Shown: positions 1-8,779, numbered from the stretch's first letter. The stretch: 59,331 nucleotides of DNA from Candidatus Roseilinea sp. NK_OTU-006 (GCF_012931985.1 NZ_JAAFGM010000021.1:1-59331); one strand, 5' to 3'. Program-made: numbers and translations. Notes: generated from the letters alone by a model not told the origin.

Positions 1-123
1 CTCAACCTGCGTCGCCCGATCTATCGCCAGACGGCGGCGTACGGCCACTTCGGCCGCACCGATATTGACCTGCCCTGGGAGCACACCGACCGCGCCGAAG
101 CCTTGCGCGCCGCAGCGGCGTAA
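1..123 (+). CDS. metK: S-adenosylmethionine synthetase, C-terminal end (partial)
   Basis: Open from the first base to a TAA at 121-123, giving 40 residues. The peptide carries the typical end of Met[17 protein letters not shown], then DLPWE and a TDRAEAL-type tail. MetK makes S-adenosylmethionine from methionine and ATP in the cytoplasm. The catalytic domains lie outside the window, so only the end of the gene can be judged. It runs in the same direction as the TauE gene but is separated from it by more than 400 bp. Confidence 0.9.
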   Translation, partial: LNLRRPIYRQTAAYGHFGRTDIDLPWEHTDRAEALRAAAA

Positions 124-566
124 ACCCCAAGGCGTTGACATCTCATTTCGCGAGCATCTCACCATCCGTCGGCCCAGCGCTACGCGGCTGCGGGATGGCG
201 GGGGCCGAACTGTCTGAGCCAAGCCGGCGAACCGCACTTTCACACAGACGCGGAGCGTAGTGGGATGTGCAGGCGCTCGCAGAGCAGGTATGCCGGCCCA
301 TCAGCAAGCGTTGGGGCAGGTGGTGTAACGGGGAGGCGCGGGGCCGCAGGCGCGGGACGGGGGTTGCCGTGGACATGGGAAGCAGGCCGCCGCTGCCGTC
401 AGCGGAGATCGCCGAATGGGAGGTGGACGCAGCGGTTGCCGAGCTGGAGCCGCGCGCGAGGGCGATGGAACGACGCGTGCGGGTCACCGACGACAAGGCC
501 GATATTCTAGCCGCCTGAGGGAGGCGACGTGGTAGCATTCGCCTTCGTGCTCATGCGCACCCGCTG
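124..566. other. Region without a recognised gene
   Basis: Between metK and the TauE gene I recognise no gene. The best open frame is 267-518 on the plus strand (83 codons, ending D-K-A-D-I-L-A-A), but its start is weak, I know no family for it, and an overlapping frame is equally open. It may be a remnant or chance coding in GC-rich DNA. Confidence 0.4.
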
Positions 567-670
567 ATGTTCTCCAACGAATTTTGGTGGTTTGTGCTAA
601 CGTTTGCTGATAGTGTCCCACCCGAAACATTCAAGCTGATGTTCTCCAACGAATTTTGGTGGTTTGTGCT
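563..670 (+). repeat. 36-bp direct repeat with 72-bp offset at the 5' end of the TauE gene
   Basis: Bases 563-598 and 635-670 are the same 36 bases, each containing an ATG (567 and 639) and coding M-F-S-N-E-F-W-W-F-V-L. The offset of 72 bp is a multiple of three, so both ATGs are in one frame. The sequence between the copies codes a filler peptide, which suggests a partial tandem duplication that captured the start region. Confidence 0.9.
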
Positions 671-1376
671 GGTGGGCTTCGCCGCGCAAATGGTGGATGG
701 CGCATTGGGCATGGCCTACGGCACTGTCGCTTCATCCTTGCTCATCACCCTGGGCGTGCCACCGGTGCTCTCCAGCGCCACAGTGCACACTGCGGAATGC
801 TTCACCACCGGCGCATCGGCAATTGCCCATCGCGCGTTCGGCAACGTAGATCAACGGCTGCTTCGCGGCCTCGTCGCACCGGCCATCCTCGGCGCTGTGC
901 TCGGAGCGCTCATACTCTCGCATCTGCCCGGCGAGGCCCTTCGGCCTTACATTGCCCTCTACCTGCTGATCATGGGGCTGGTCATCATTGGGAAAGCCTT
1001 TCGCCAGCTCCCACCGCGCACGGTGACCGAGCACCTGGGCACGCTGGGCTTCGTCGGCGCATTCCTGGATACAGTGGGGGGCGGTGGATGGGGACCAATC
1101 GTAGCCACCACGCTGCTCTCGCGCGGCAACCATGTGCGCACCGCCATCGGCAGCGCCAATGCGGTGGAATTCTTCGTCACCCTGGCAGCAACGGCGACTT
1201 TCACCACCACCCTCAGCTTCAATCACTGGACAGCGGTCATTGGGTTGGCGCTGGGCGGCTTGCCGGCTGCCCCGCTGGCCGCTTGGCTCACCAAGCGCCT
1301 GCCGCTGCGTCCCCTGATGGTCATGATTGGCCTTGTCGTCGTCGCGCTCAGCCTGCGCACCTTGATCTTCGGATAA
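639..1376 (+). CDS. Sulfite exporter TauE/SafE family membrane protein
   Basis: A 245-residue polytopic membrane protein of the TauE/SafE (DUF81) family, which exports sulfite, sulfoacetate or related organosulfur anions. The N-terminal helix with G-x-x-A-Q-M-V-D-G-A-L-G-M-A-Y-G, a conserved acidic and glycine-rich turn, and the second-half repeat around D-T-V-G-G-G-G-W-G-P are typical. I chose ATG 639 because the family starts close to this helix. ATG 567 in the same frame would add 24 residues that include a copy of the same N-terminus. The exact substrate cannot be told from sequence. It converges on the large minus-strand surface gene across a hairpin at 1393-1424. Confidence 0.85.
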   Translation: MFSNEFWWFVLVGFAAQMVDGALGMAYGTVASSLLITLGVPPVLSSATVHTAECFTTGASAIAHRAFGNVDQRLLRGLVAPAILGAVLGALILSHLPGEALRPYIALYLLIMGLVIIGKAFRQLPPRTVTEHLGTLGFVGAFLDTVGGGGWGPIVATTLLSRGNHVRTAIGSANAVEFFVTLAATATFTTTLSFNHWTAVIGLALGGLPAAPLAAWLTKRLPLRPLMVMIGLVVVALSLRTLIFG

Positions 1377-1392
1377 CTCCTGCTTAAAGCGT

Positions 1393-1424
1393 GCGGGCGC
1401 AGCCAGACCCCTAGCCGCGCCCGC
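1393..1424. terminator. Hairpin between convergent genes
   Basis: GCGGGCGC (1393-1400) and GCGCCCGC (1417-1424) form a perfect 8-bp stem with a 16-nt loop, between the stops of the TauE gene and the 1652-residue surface protein. The position suits a bidirectional terminator. There is no clear U-tract on either side, so intrinsic termination is only likely. Confidence 0.5.
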
Positions 1425-1449
1425 GTCTCACTTCCGCGCACCAACGTGA

Positions 1450-4400
1450 CTACGATGTCTTTCTCACGACAGGTACGAAGAGCTTATACGCTACGACTTC
1501 CACCGTGCTGCTCAGGTCAATGCCGGTGTCGGCGTTGTCCACGTACACCTTGGGCTGATTGACCACCTGGCCCTCCAAAATCTGAACCTGGACAACGTAG
1601 CTGAGCGTATGCGACGCCCCACCCGGCAGGTTGCCGGCCCACGTCACGGCGTTCAGCACCGCGTGCGGCCCGAACGGCGTCGCCGGCCCACCTTCACCCG
1701 ACAGCAACAGCGCGCTGCTGCCAAAGTAGTTGCCGCCGCTGGCCGAGCCGGCCACGTAGGTCGTGCCGCTGGGGATCGGCGCGTAGATCAGCACGTTGTT
1801 GAGCTGGCCCGCGCCGGTGTTGGTGACCTGCACCGTGTAGGTGATTAGATTGCCCTTGCGCACCACGCCGAAGGTCTGCGTCAGCGTGCCCAGCGTGCCG
1901 GTGAGCGGCGCCGTGGCCGCCGGCGGGTTGGTGTAGGTGGCCTGCACCTGGGCGAAGCCCACGCCGCTGACCACCGCGAACACGTTCTCAATCGCCGGCG
2001 TCAGCGAAGTCAGGGTCGCTGTGACCTGGCCGGCCGCGTTCGTCGCGCCGCCGGTCGGGCTGAAGCTCCCCACGCCGGCGAAGAAGCTCACGCTCACGCC
2101 CGGCACGGGGTTGCCGTATTGGTCGGTCACCGTGGCCACGGCCACGCTCTGGCTGATGCCGTTGGCGTAGATGAGGGCCGGCGTCAGGCTCAGGCTGACG
2201 GTGTACGGCGCGCCCGGGGTGAAGGTCACCAGCGCGGTGGCGTTCAGGCTGCCCACCGTCGCCGTCACCGTCGCCACGCCGGGTGTGGTCGAGCCGAGCG
2301 TGTTCACCGCCTGGCCGGCGCTGGTGTTCAGCGTGGCGCTGCCCAGCGTGCCCAGCGTGGTGGCAAAGCTCACCGCCGTGCCATCGGCCACCGCGTTGCC
2401 GTACTGGTCGGTCACCGTCGCCGTCAGCGTGCTGCTGTTGCCCACAGCAAGCGTCGTCGGGGCGGCCACCAACGTCACGGTGTACGGCGCGCCCGGGGTG
2501 AAGGTCACCAGCGCGGTGGCGTTCAGGCTGCCCACCGTCGCCGTCACCGTCGCCACGCCGGCGATGTTGCTCGACACCGTCGCGGTCGCCACGCCGCCGA
2601 GGGTGGTCGCGGTGACGGGCGACACGCTGCCCAGGCTGGTGGTGAAGGTCACCACCGTCCCATCGGAGGCCGGATCGCCGTTGGCAATCTGCACGGTGGC
2701 CGTCAACGTCGCGCTGTTGCCGACCGGCAGGCTGGTCGGGTCGGCGCTGAGCGTGATCGTGGTGGGCGGGGCCGCCTCGAAGTCATAGAGCGTGATCTGA
2801 TCGCCCACGCCCACGCGCAGGCCGTCGGCGTAGCCGATGCCGGTCGAGCTACCGCCGCCCACGCGGATGCCGATGAAGCCCAACGGGGCACCAAGCAGAT
2901 TGTCGGGATGGATCGCGGCGTTGGGATAGGCGGCGATCAAGTCCGTGAAAGTACAAGTATTGCTCAACGAATTGCAGGCTGTGGCCCCAGCCAGCGTGGT
3001 GTACCAGCGCGGCGTCGGGTCGTTGCGCGCGTCCACGATGTGCCACGTGTCCGGTGCCAGGCTGTCGGGCGAGTACACCAGCCGGCCGCGGAAGCCGGTG
3101 TTGCTGTCGGTCACGTCGTCGTCCCAGCCGATGTTGATGTAGGGCGTCTGCCCGCTGCTGGCCGGGAAGCGCAGACGATACTCGAACACGGTGATGTCGC
3201 GCAGCAAGGTGCCGGTGAGGATCGGCGCGGCGTACATGTGTCGCCAGGTCACATCGGTGAGCACAAAGCGCGCGCTGGCTTCGCCCAGCGTGGGGGCCGG
3301 CGGGGGCAGCACAATGTCGAACGGGATCGGGAAGACGCCGGGGCCAACCGTCTCGGTGATGTACCCCCAGCCGTTGGTCAGCACCGGCGTGACGGTGATC
3401 ACGGTCGTAACCGGCGTGATGGTGTTGGTGAAGGTGCAGGTCACGGCGCCGCTCAACGTCAGGCCGATGGCGCTGCCGCCTGTGTCGCCGGTCGAACAGG
3501 CGGATGCAGCGACGTAGCCGAGCTTGGCGGTCTCGCTGATCAACGTCGGGCCTAGGTCGAGGCCGGTGAAGGTCGCCATGCCGCCGGCAGCCGGCAAGGT
3601 GAAGGCCAGCGTGCCGGTGGACAGGGTTACAGTAAACTGCCAGCTTGTGGTGGGCGTGATCGGCCCGCTGACGATCTTCTCGATCACGAGCGTGGCGCCG
3701 GCGCAGGGGCCGTTCAAGTCGTTGCTCAGCAACCACGGGTTGTAGTCCACGTTGGCCGAGACGCTATCGCCGCTGCCGGGGCCGATGCCGGACGGACCGC
3801 TGGCGGCGCCGTACCAGTTGCACTCAGCCAACACCTGGGCAGTGCTCTGGTTATAGACGCCGGCATTGTTGCTGACGATGGCGTTGCGCGTCAGGTTCAT
3901 CCCCGGCTGGCTACCGAGGAAGACCACCCCCGTGATGTTTTGGGCAAATGTGTTGAGCGTGGCGATGAGCGGCGTGGGCGCAGTGCCATTCTCGAAGCTC
4001 AAGCCAACACCGTTGCTCAAGACCTGGTTGGCAGAGACGGTAGTAGTCACATACTGGACGAAGATGCCCGTATCAGCAGCATTGGAGATGATATTGCCGG
4101 CGATCAGCCCATCGGACGCGCTGCTGAGATGAACGCCGCGTTGCCCGCCCAGCACGGTGTTGGTCAGGGCGTGAAGCGCGCCGATGCCGTAGGCATAGAT
4201 GCCGCGCTGGGCATGGCCCTGAATCGTGTTCGAGATCACCTGCGCCGTGCCCAGGCTGGTCACCTCAATGCCTTGCTGCCCACCCAGCACCGTGTTGGCC
4301 AGGGCGTGAAACGCGCCCATGCTGTAGCCATAGACGCCTCGCCCAGTGTGTCCTTGGATCGTATTCGAGAGCACGTGTGCGACGTTCATGCTGCCCACCG

Positions 4401-6408
4401 CGATGCCCGCGGCGCCGCCCTGCGCATCGAGGGCATTGCCCGCAACCATAGCAGTGTTCACCGAGTCCACATGCACGCCCCAACCACCATAGCGCTCGAT
4501 CTGGTTATTGGTCACGGTGATCACGCCGAGGCCTGTTGCGCTGATGCCGTGCGCATGGCTAATGATGATATTGCCATCAAGCCGGAGATCCGTGCCGCCG
4601 CTCAGGAAGACTCCCACGCCTGGGCTGGCGCTGATCGTGTTGTGGGTGATCGTGACGTTGCTGCCAGGTGAGACCCGAACTGCCCCACTGGCAGACGAGA
4701 CCCCTTCGACAAGGTTACCGGCGATCACCAGGTCGGTATCCCCTGCCCCGGCGCCGATGAAAATGCCCTCGCCCCCGGTTTGCTTGACTGTATTGTTGAT
4801 GATCTGGTTGCCGACGCCGGGTGACGAAGCATTGATGATCTGAATGCCGCGATCGTTGGGATGATTCAGCGCCACGTTGCCGGTGATCAGGTTGCCGCTG
4901 TTGCTGAGCGTCGGCGAGGAAACTAGCGGGGGCGCATCGGGCGCGAAGTAGATCGCGTAGGATGCGTTGTTCTCAATGAGGTTGTTCGCCAGCACGTTGT
5001 CGTCCGCGCCGGCCATGCGCACGCCAGCAATGCCATAGCGCATCTGGTTGTTCAGAATCCGATTCTGGTCAGCAAAAATACCCACCACTGCGTAACCGCT
5101 GCTGGTGAGCACGTTGCCACTGATCAGCACATTGGTGATCGGCGTGAGCGCGCCGCCGCTCATACCCACGCCGACGCTGGTGAGGACGTTGGTCAGCGTG
5201 AGCACGTTGTTTTGGATCACGTGGCTGTGCCCGCCGAGCAGCGCAATGCCTTGGGCGAAGTTGCTGATGTGCACATTGCTCACCGTTAGGCCGGTGACGC
5301 CAAAGGTGGTGGTGATGCCCACGTCGCTCCCGGTGCCGACGATGGAGGTGTTGCTGATGGTGACGTTGCTCTGCGTCACCACCACGCCCGGCGAAAGCGA
5401 CTGAATCACGGTTTGGCCGGGGCCGGCGCCGATGATGGCGACCGGCTTTGTGACCGTGATCGTGCCGGTGTACACGCCGGCTGCCACGCTGATGGTGTGG
5501 CCGGCTTGGGTGGCCGGGTCGTCAATGGCCGGCTGGATGTTCAAATAGCCGCGTCCGGTGTCCAGATTGAGCACGCGCCCGCGGTAGTACTTGATGCGGT
5601 TGAAGAACAGGTCAGAGCCAGAGCCGCTGCCGGCATTGGCGTTGAACAGGCGCAGCTTGGCGATCGGCCCTGGATTGTTGCGCAACGCGCCGCTGACGGT
5701 GGCGCCGGCCCCATCCACCAGCCGCGTCAGGGTGGCCTCGTATGTCGTGGCAGTGGTCAGCGTGATCACGACGCGCACCCCTTCGCGGGTGAAAGAGACG
5801 CCGGAGGGGATCGGCGTATTGCCGTGCACGATGTATTGCATGGCGCCCCCGACAAAGTAAACCTCCAGCAAGTCTTGATCGGCGGCATTGCGCAGCGCGA
5901 AGCCAACCGTCCCGCCCACTTGCACGTCGCCGTTGTCCATGTAGATTTCGAACACGCTGCCGGGCGTGAACGGTTGAAGGAAGTTGCGCTCGGCGCTGGC
6001 GGTGTTCCCGCTATTGGCATACAAGCCCCAGGCGCGATTGCCCGGCATTGTGTTCACGTCGCCGTCGTTATTGCTATCGCCCCCCATACCGTTGTTGACG
6101 GTCGAGTCGCCGACGAAGTGGCCATTCTCAGAAGGATTGAGGCTAGTGGTGGTCAACGTCCACGGCCCCATGCCAAAGCCGCCATTGTCGCCGGTTTGCC
6201 AGTTGCCAGGCGGGTCGTAGTCTGCATCACTGGCGGCGTCCTGGGCCGTTGGGGGTGGGAGCTGGGCATGGGCGGCGCGCACACCCACAACCAGCGCCGC
6301 CAGGCTCAGCAGGCCGGCCAGAGCGATGGGCAACCGTTTACGATTCTTCACTATCCGTCGCTGTACGCGGTTTCGACTGTTTGTCAGCAGCGCCGCCAGA
6401 TGGCTCAT
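1450..6408 (-). CDS. Large secreted surface protein: beta-helix, invasin-type Ig repeats, DUF11 domain
   Basis: A 1652-residue predicted exported protein. The first ~50 residues are a signal peptide: a basic start, a hydrophobic stretch L-A-G-L-L-S-L-A-A-L-V-V-G, then A-H-A-Q. A jellyroll-like segment follows (to ~290), then a long right-handed parallel beta-helix (~290-890) full of N-x-I/V and G-N-x-I/L turns, as in NosD and pectate-lyase folds. Next come a prealbumin-like stretch (~905-1000), a further all-beta module, about three BIG-1 (invasin/intimin) repeats with T-D-Q-Y-G-N motifs (~1230-1500), and a DUF11-type domain (~1510-1640). It ends Y-K-L-F-V-P-V-V-R-K-T-S. AAGGAGG precedes the ATG. 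I infer an adhesin or cell-surface polysaccharide-binding role; no catalytic residues were recognised. Confidence 0.85.
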   Translation of the reverse strand: MSHLAALLTNSRNRVQRRIVKNRKRLPIALAGLLSLAALVVGVRAAHAQLPPPTAQDAASDADYDPPGNWQTGDNGGFGMGPWTLTTTSLNPSENGHFVGDSTVNNGMGGDSNNDGDVNTMPGNRAWGLYANSGNTASAERNFLQPFTPGSVFEIYMDNGDVQVGGTVGFALRNAADQDLLEVYFVGGAMQYIVHGNTPIPSGVSFTREGVRVVITLTTATTYEATLTRLVDGAGATVSGALRNNPGPIAKLRLFNANAGSGSGSDLFFNRIKYYRGRVLNLDTGRGYLNIQPAIDDPATQAGHTISVAAGVYTGTITVTKPVAIIGAGPGQTVIQSLSPGVVVTQSNVTISNTSIVGTGSDVGITTTFGVTGLTVSNVHISNFAQGIALLGGHSHVIQNNVLTLTNVLTSVGVGMSGGALTPITNVLISGNVLTSSGYAVVGIFADQNRILNNQMRYGIAGVRMAGADDNVLANNLIENNASYAIYFAPDAPPLVSSPTLSNSGNLITGNVALNHPNDRGIQIINASSPGVGNQIINNTVKQTGGEGIFIGAGAGDTDLVIAGNLVEGVSSASGAVRVSPGSNVTITHNTISASPGVGVFLSGGTDLRLDGNIIISHAHGISATGLGVITVTNNQIERYGGWGVHVDSVNTAMVAGNALDAQGGAAGIAVGSMNVAHVLSNTIQGHTGRGVYGYSMGAFHALANTVLGGQQGIEVTSLGTAQVISNTIQGHAQRGIYAYGIGALHALTNTVLGGQRGVHLSSASDGLIAGNIISNAADTGIFVQYVTTTVSANQVLSNGVGLSFENGTAPTPLIATLNTFAQNITGVVFLGSQPGMNLTRNAIVSNNAGVYNQSTAQVLAECNWYGAASGPSGIGPGSGDSVSANVDYNPWLLSNDLNGPCAGATLVIEKIVSGPITPTTSWQFTVTLSTGTLAFTLPAAGGMATFTGLDLGPTLISETAKLGYVAASACSTGDTGGSAIGLTLSGAVTCTFTNTITPVTTVITVTPVLTNGWGYITETVGPGVFPIPFDIVLPPPAPTLGEASARFVLTDVTWRHMYAAPILTGTLLRDITVFEYRLRFPASSGQTPYINIGWDDDVTDSNTGFRGRLVYSPDSLAPDTWHIVDARNDPTPRWYTTLAGATACNSLSNTCTFTDLIAAYPNAAIHPDNLLGAPLGFIGIRVGGGSSTGIGYADGLRVGVGDQITLYDFEAAPPTTITLSADPTSLPVGNSATLTATVQIANGDPASDGTVVTFTTSLGSVSPVTATTLGGVATATVSSNIAGVATVTATVGSLNATALVTFTPGAPYTVTLVAAPTTLAVGNSSTLTATVTDQYGNAVADGTAVSFATTLGTLGSATLNTSAGQAVNTLGSTTPGVATVTATVGSLNATALVTFTPGAPYTVSLSLTPALIYANGISQSVAVATVTDQYGNPVPGVSVSFFAGVGSFSPTGGATNAAGQVTATLTSLTPAIENVFAVVSGVGFAQVQATYTNPPAATAPLTGTLGTLTQTFGVVRKGNLITYTVQVTNTGAGQLNNVLIYAPIPSGTTYVAGSASGGNYFGSSALLLSGEGGPATPFGPHAVLNAVTWAGNLPGGASHTLSYVVQVQILEGQVVNQPKVYVDNADTGIDLSSTVEVVAYKLFVPVVRKTS
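2198..2561 (-). repeat. 85-bp direct repeats inside the invasin-like domains
   Basis: Bases 2198-2282 and 2477-2561 look the same over 85 bp and lie 279 bp apart, exactly 93 codons, the length of one BIG-1 module. They show recent duplication or recombination between Ig modules of the surface protein, so the number of modules may differ between strains. Confidence 0.8.
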
Positions 6409-6728
6409 CTTTGTCCTCCTTACTAACAGGGAATCAAGCTACGAAACAATCAAATCTGTGACGCACACGCCATACCGCCCCTTTACCAAAAGGATTGCCG
6501 AACACTTATGCTTGGTTATGCTTGGTCGGGAGTTTATCCCGCTGTGTGTGCGATGCCCCTGGTCACACTGGCGCACATGATAAGAAAAATAGCCTGCCTG
6601 TCAATACTTGCCTCAGGCCCTCAGGCCTACGCGAGCGGGGCGGCCCCAGGGCGGCCCCAGGGCGGCCCCAGGGCTAACGCATCATATCAACACGAAGGTG
6701 AAATACGGTCCAATAGCAGCGCGGACTC
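6409..6728. other. Intergenic region upstream of the surface protein
   Basis: No gene is supported here. The region holds the ribosome-binding site of the minus-strand surface gene (just above 6408), a 10-bp perfect tandem repeat TTATGCTTGG at 6506-6525, and a triple 11-bp GC-rich repeat at 6638-6670. Base composition in 6420-6600 is lower in GC than around it, consistent with promoter DNA for the surface gene. Confidence 0.5.
6638..6670. repeat. Three tandem copies of GGGCGGCCCCA
   Basis: Three perfect copies of an 11-bp unit (6638-6648, 6649-6659, 6660-6670) followed by a further GGG. They lie just before the transposase remnant. Function unknown; slippage in copy number is likely. Confidence 0.9.
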
Positions 6729-6997
6729 AAGTATTCACGCTCACTTCAGCATCCTGGTAGACCGGCGTGTTGAGCGGACACGCCGACACAAGCTCATCGC
6801 GATCCCAGTCATTGCACTCAGCGCCGTGATCTGCGGCGCCGAGCGCTTTACCGATGGGAAGGCCGAAGAAGCGTGGTTTCGCACGTTTCTGGAGTTGCCG
6901 AACGGTATCCCCTTGCACGACACGTTTGGCGCATGCCGTCACTGCTCGAGCCGGCGCAGCTCCAGGCCTGATTCCTGGACCGGGTGCGCAATAAAAT
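6729..6997 (+). pseudogene. Remnant of an ISAs1-family transposase (N-terminal part)
   Basis: The frame here reads H-A-H-F-S-I-L-V-D-R-R-V-E-R-T-R-R-H-K-L, then a hydrophobic stretch ending A-V-I-C-G-A-E, then W-F-R-T-F-L-E-L-P-N-G-I-P-L-H-D-T-F-G. This is the conserved N-terminal block of ISAs1-family (H-repeat-associated) DDE transposases. After H-D-T-F-G the frame breaks; another frame continues L-E-P-A-Q-L-Q-A, a stop, then F-L-D-R-V-R, matching the next part of the family. The rest, including the DDE catalytic core, is gone. No terminal inverted repeats were recognised. It is an old, inactive insertion scar between the surface gene and bioY. Confidence 0.75.
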
Positions 6998-7200
6998 TTA
7001 GATGCGTTTGCCCTGGCGGTTGGCTGATGCATTGATAGCCTGTCGGCCCGTCCGATCCGGCTAGGCCTGTGTGATGTCGTGCAGGGCCAGCAGGGTATAG
7101 TATGGGCTAAACCCAATCAGCCCAAGTTCGCGTGGGCGCCTTTGAACGCGAGGGGGCTTAATCGGTTGACTGAAATGAATCTGTAAAGGGACACTACACT

Positions 7201-7779
7201 ATGCTTAGCGCAAATTACCCTACCTTGGCCCAAACGCTGTTTCCGCACGCGCGCGCCGGCCTCCGGCGCGATGCGGCGATGGTGCTGCTCGGGAGCTGGC
7301 TCGTCGCGGCTTTAGCACAGATCGTCATCCCGCTCCAGCCCGTGCCGATCACCGGTCAGACCTTGGGCGTGCTGCTGGTAGGCGCAGCGCTAGGCTGGCG
7401 TCGCGGCGCGCTGGCACTGGTCGCCTATGTGTTACAGGGGGCAGCCGGGTTGCCTTTCTTCGCCGGCGGCGCATCCGGCGTTACGCGACTGCTCGGCCCG
7501 ACCGGCGGCTACCTGATCGGCTTCATCTTCGCCGCGGCGCTCACCGGCTGGCTGAGCGAACGCGGCTGGGATCGGCGCTTCTGGGGCACGCTGTTGGCGA
7601 TGGCGCTGGGCAACGCAATCATCTACACGATCGGCATACCGTGGTTGGCTCAGTTCGTCGGCTGGCCGCGCGCGCTAGAGGTCGGCCTGCTGCCGTTTTT
7701 GCCGGGCGATGTTATCAAAGCCGCGCTGGCCGCGCTGGCCCTGCCCGGCGCATGGGTGTTCATCGCACGCCGGCAGTAG
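7201..7779 (+). CDS. bioY: Biotin transporter BioY (ECF substrate-binding component)
   Basis: A 192-residue polytopic membrane protein. V-P-I-T-G-Q-T-L-G-V-L-L-V-G, the Y-V-L-Q-G-A-A-G-L-P-F-F-A-G-G loop and G-P-T-G-G-Y-L-I-G-F are the BioY signatures. BioY is the S component that binds biotin, working with the ECF energising module (EcfA, EcfA', EcfT) or in some bacteria alone. No ECF ATPase or T component is in the window, so it probably shares a module encoded elsewhere. It stands alone. A weak -10-like TATAGT lies at 7096-7101; no known biotin-repressor site was recognised. Confidence 0.92.
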   Translation: MLSANYPTLAQTLFPHARAGLRRDAAMVLLGSWLVAALAQIVIPLQPVPITGQTLGVLLVGAALGWRRGALALVAYVLQGAAGLPFFAGGASGVTRLLGPTGGYLIGFIFAAALTGWLSERGWDRRFWGTLLAMALGNAIIYTIGIPWLAQFVGWPRALEVGLLPFLPGDVIKAALAALALPGAWVFIARRQ

Positions 7780-7781
7780 CC

Positions 7782-7820
7782 GCCGCGCGCTCCCCGCGCG
7801 ACTCGCCGCGATGCGCCATC
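7782..7820. repeat. 39-bp repeat shared with the rhodanese gene
   Basis: These 39 bases, just after the bioY stop, are repeated exactly at 8862-8900 and 16840-16878 inside the rhodanese reading frames, in the same orientation. Similarity continues with mismatches for another ~20 bp. It is either a fragment of rhodanese DNA copied here or a small mobile repeat. Confidence 0.85.
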
Positions 7821-7885
7821 TTGCAATGCGTGACGATGCGCGACGCGATCCGAACACTCATTTAGCGTGAAGTTCTGGCGCAGGC

Positions 7886-8473
7886 TCACACACGCCAGAT
7901 CACCTTGTCTTCGATAGGCGAGCGACTGGCCTGCGGGACGACGCCGCTTGCCGGCCGGCCCACGAACAAGAAGCCGAGCAGCTTCGAAGGTGGTTTCAGC
8001 CCAACCAGGTCGAGCACGCGCTCATGGCGCACGATCTCGCCGCTCGTCCACTTACACGCGTAGCCCATGCTATGCGCCATCAAGTGGATATGCTGCGCAG
8101 CGATCGCGACCGATGCCAGGTCTTCCCACTCCGGCATCTTGTCTTGGCCGGTGCGCAGCATGCCCAAACTGATCCAGACCGGCGCGGCGAACGGGCGTTC
8201 GCGTTGGGCTTGTTCCGCCTTTGGGTCGTACTTCTCCGGCGGGGTAAGCAGGCGATAGGCTTCGGCAAAACGCTCGCCGAGCGCCGCGCGCGACGCCCCG
8301 GCAAACACGCAGAAGCGCCACGGCTCGGTCATGCCATGCGTCGGCGCCCAGCGCGCGGCCTCCAGCATCAACTTCACATCGTCGAGGTTGACCGGCTCGG
8401 GTGAAAGCTCCTTGAGCGCGTAGCTGCGACGCTCACGGATGATGTTCAGCAAGGCGTGCACTGTGTCATTCAT
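7886..8473 (-). CDS. Nitroreductase family protein (FMN-dependent)
   Basis: A 195-residue protein of the nitroreductase superfamily, in the YdjA-like size class. The N-terminal R-R-S-Y block, A-A-R-W-A-P-T-H-G-M-T-E-P-W-R-F, and the C-terminal L-L-G-F-L-F-V-G-R-P match FMN-binding positions of the family. These enzymes reduce nitro groups, quinones or other electron-poor substrates with NAD(P)H; the natural substrate is not predictable. It converges with bioY and reads in the same direction as the ABC operon upstream of it, but the downstream DUF2470 gene separates the two. Confidence 0.85.
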   Translation of the reverse strand: MNDTVHALLNIIRERRSYALKELSPEPVNLDDVKLMLEAARWAPTHGMTEPWRFCVFAGASRAALGERFAEAYRLLTPPEKYDPKAEQAQRERPFAAPVWISLGMLRTGQDKMPEWEDLASVAIAAQHIHLMAHSMGYACKWTSGEIVRHERVLDLVGLKPPSKLLGFLFVGRPASGVVPQASRSPIEDKVIWRV

Positions 8474-8513
8474 CGCTGCGAAAAGGATAACACTTTCCGA
8501 ACCGGCGCGTCGC

Positions 8514-8744
8514 TTATGCAGCCAGCTTCTGTCGGGCCAGCTTGACGACTGCCGGGCGCAGTTGGCCGGGCTCGGTCAGCAGCGGGTCGAAGGCGATGCG
8601 CGCCGTCGCCTGCTTGCCTTGGCCGGTGGCGCGCAGGTCGAAACCATGGCGGTCGCGGGTGATCATCTCAGCATTCTCGGCCCAGTCGAAACCGGCCAGC
8701 CCGCGCGCATAGTCCAGCAGGTTGTTGCGGTGATCCTCGTTCAT
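8514..8744 (-). CDS. DUF2470 domain protein
   Basis: A small protein of 76 residues from ATG 8744, or 79 from ATG 8753. M-N-E-D-H-R-N-N-L-L-D-Y-A-R and the D-R-H-G-F-D-L-R stretch match DUF2470, the domain often found at the end of heme-iron utilisation (HugZ-like) and PPOX proteins. The frame is open further upstream but overlaps the rhodanese end, so a separate start is more likely. It is the last gene of the iron-type ABC operon in copy 1 and keeps its full C-terminus, unlike copy 2 at 16549. A role in heme or iron handling is inferred from context. Confidence 0.65.
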   Translation of the reverse strand: MNEDHRNNLLDYARGLAGFDWAENAEMITRDRHGFDLRATGQGKQATARIAFDPLLTEPGQLRPAVVKLARQKLAA

Positions 8745-8779
8745 GGGCTGCATCGCGCCGGCGGCGGTGTTGGCCAGCA

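Noticed and set aside
5413-6426. 337-codon plus-strand frame opposite the surface protein
   Set aside because: Its composition is that of an antisense shadow and no family features are seen; the minus-strand gene has a signal peptide, ribosome-binding site and domains.
6508-7035. 175-codon frame as an intact gene
   Set aside because: Only its second half resembles the ISAs1 transposase N-terminus; the first half is low-complexity repeat translation and the end is frameshifted.
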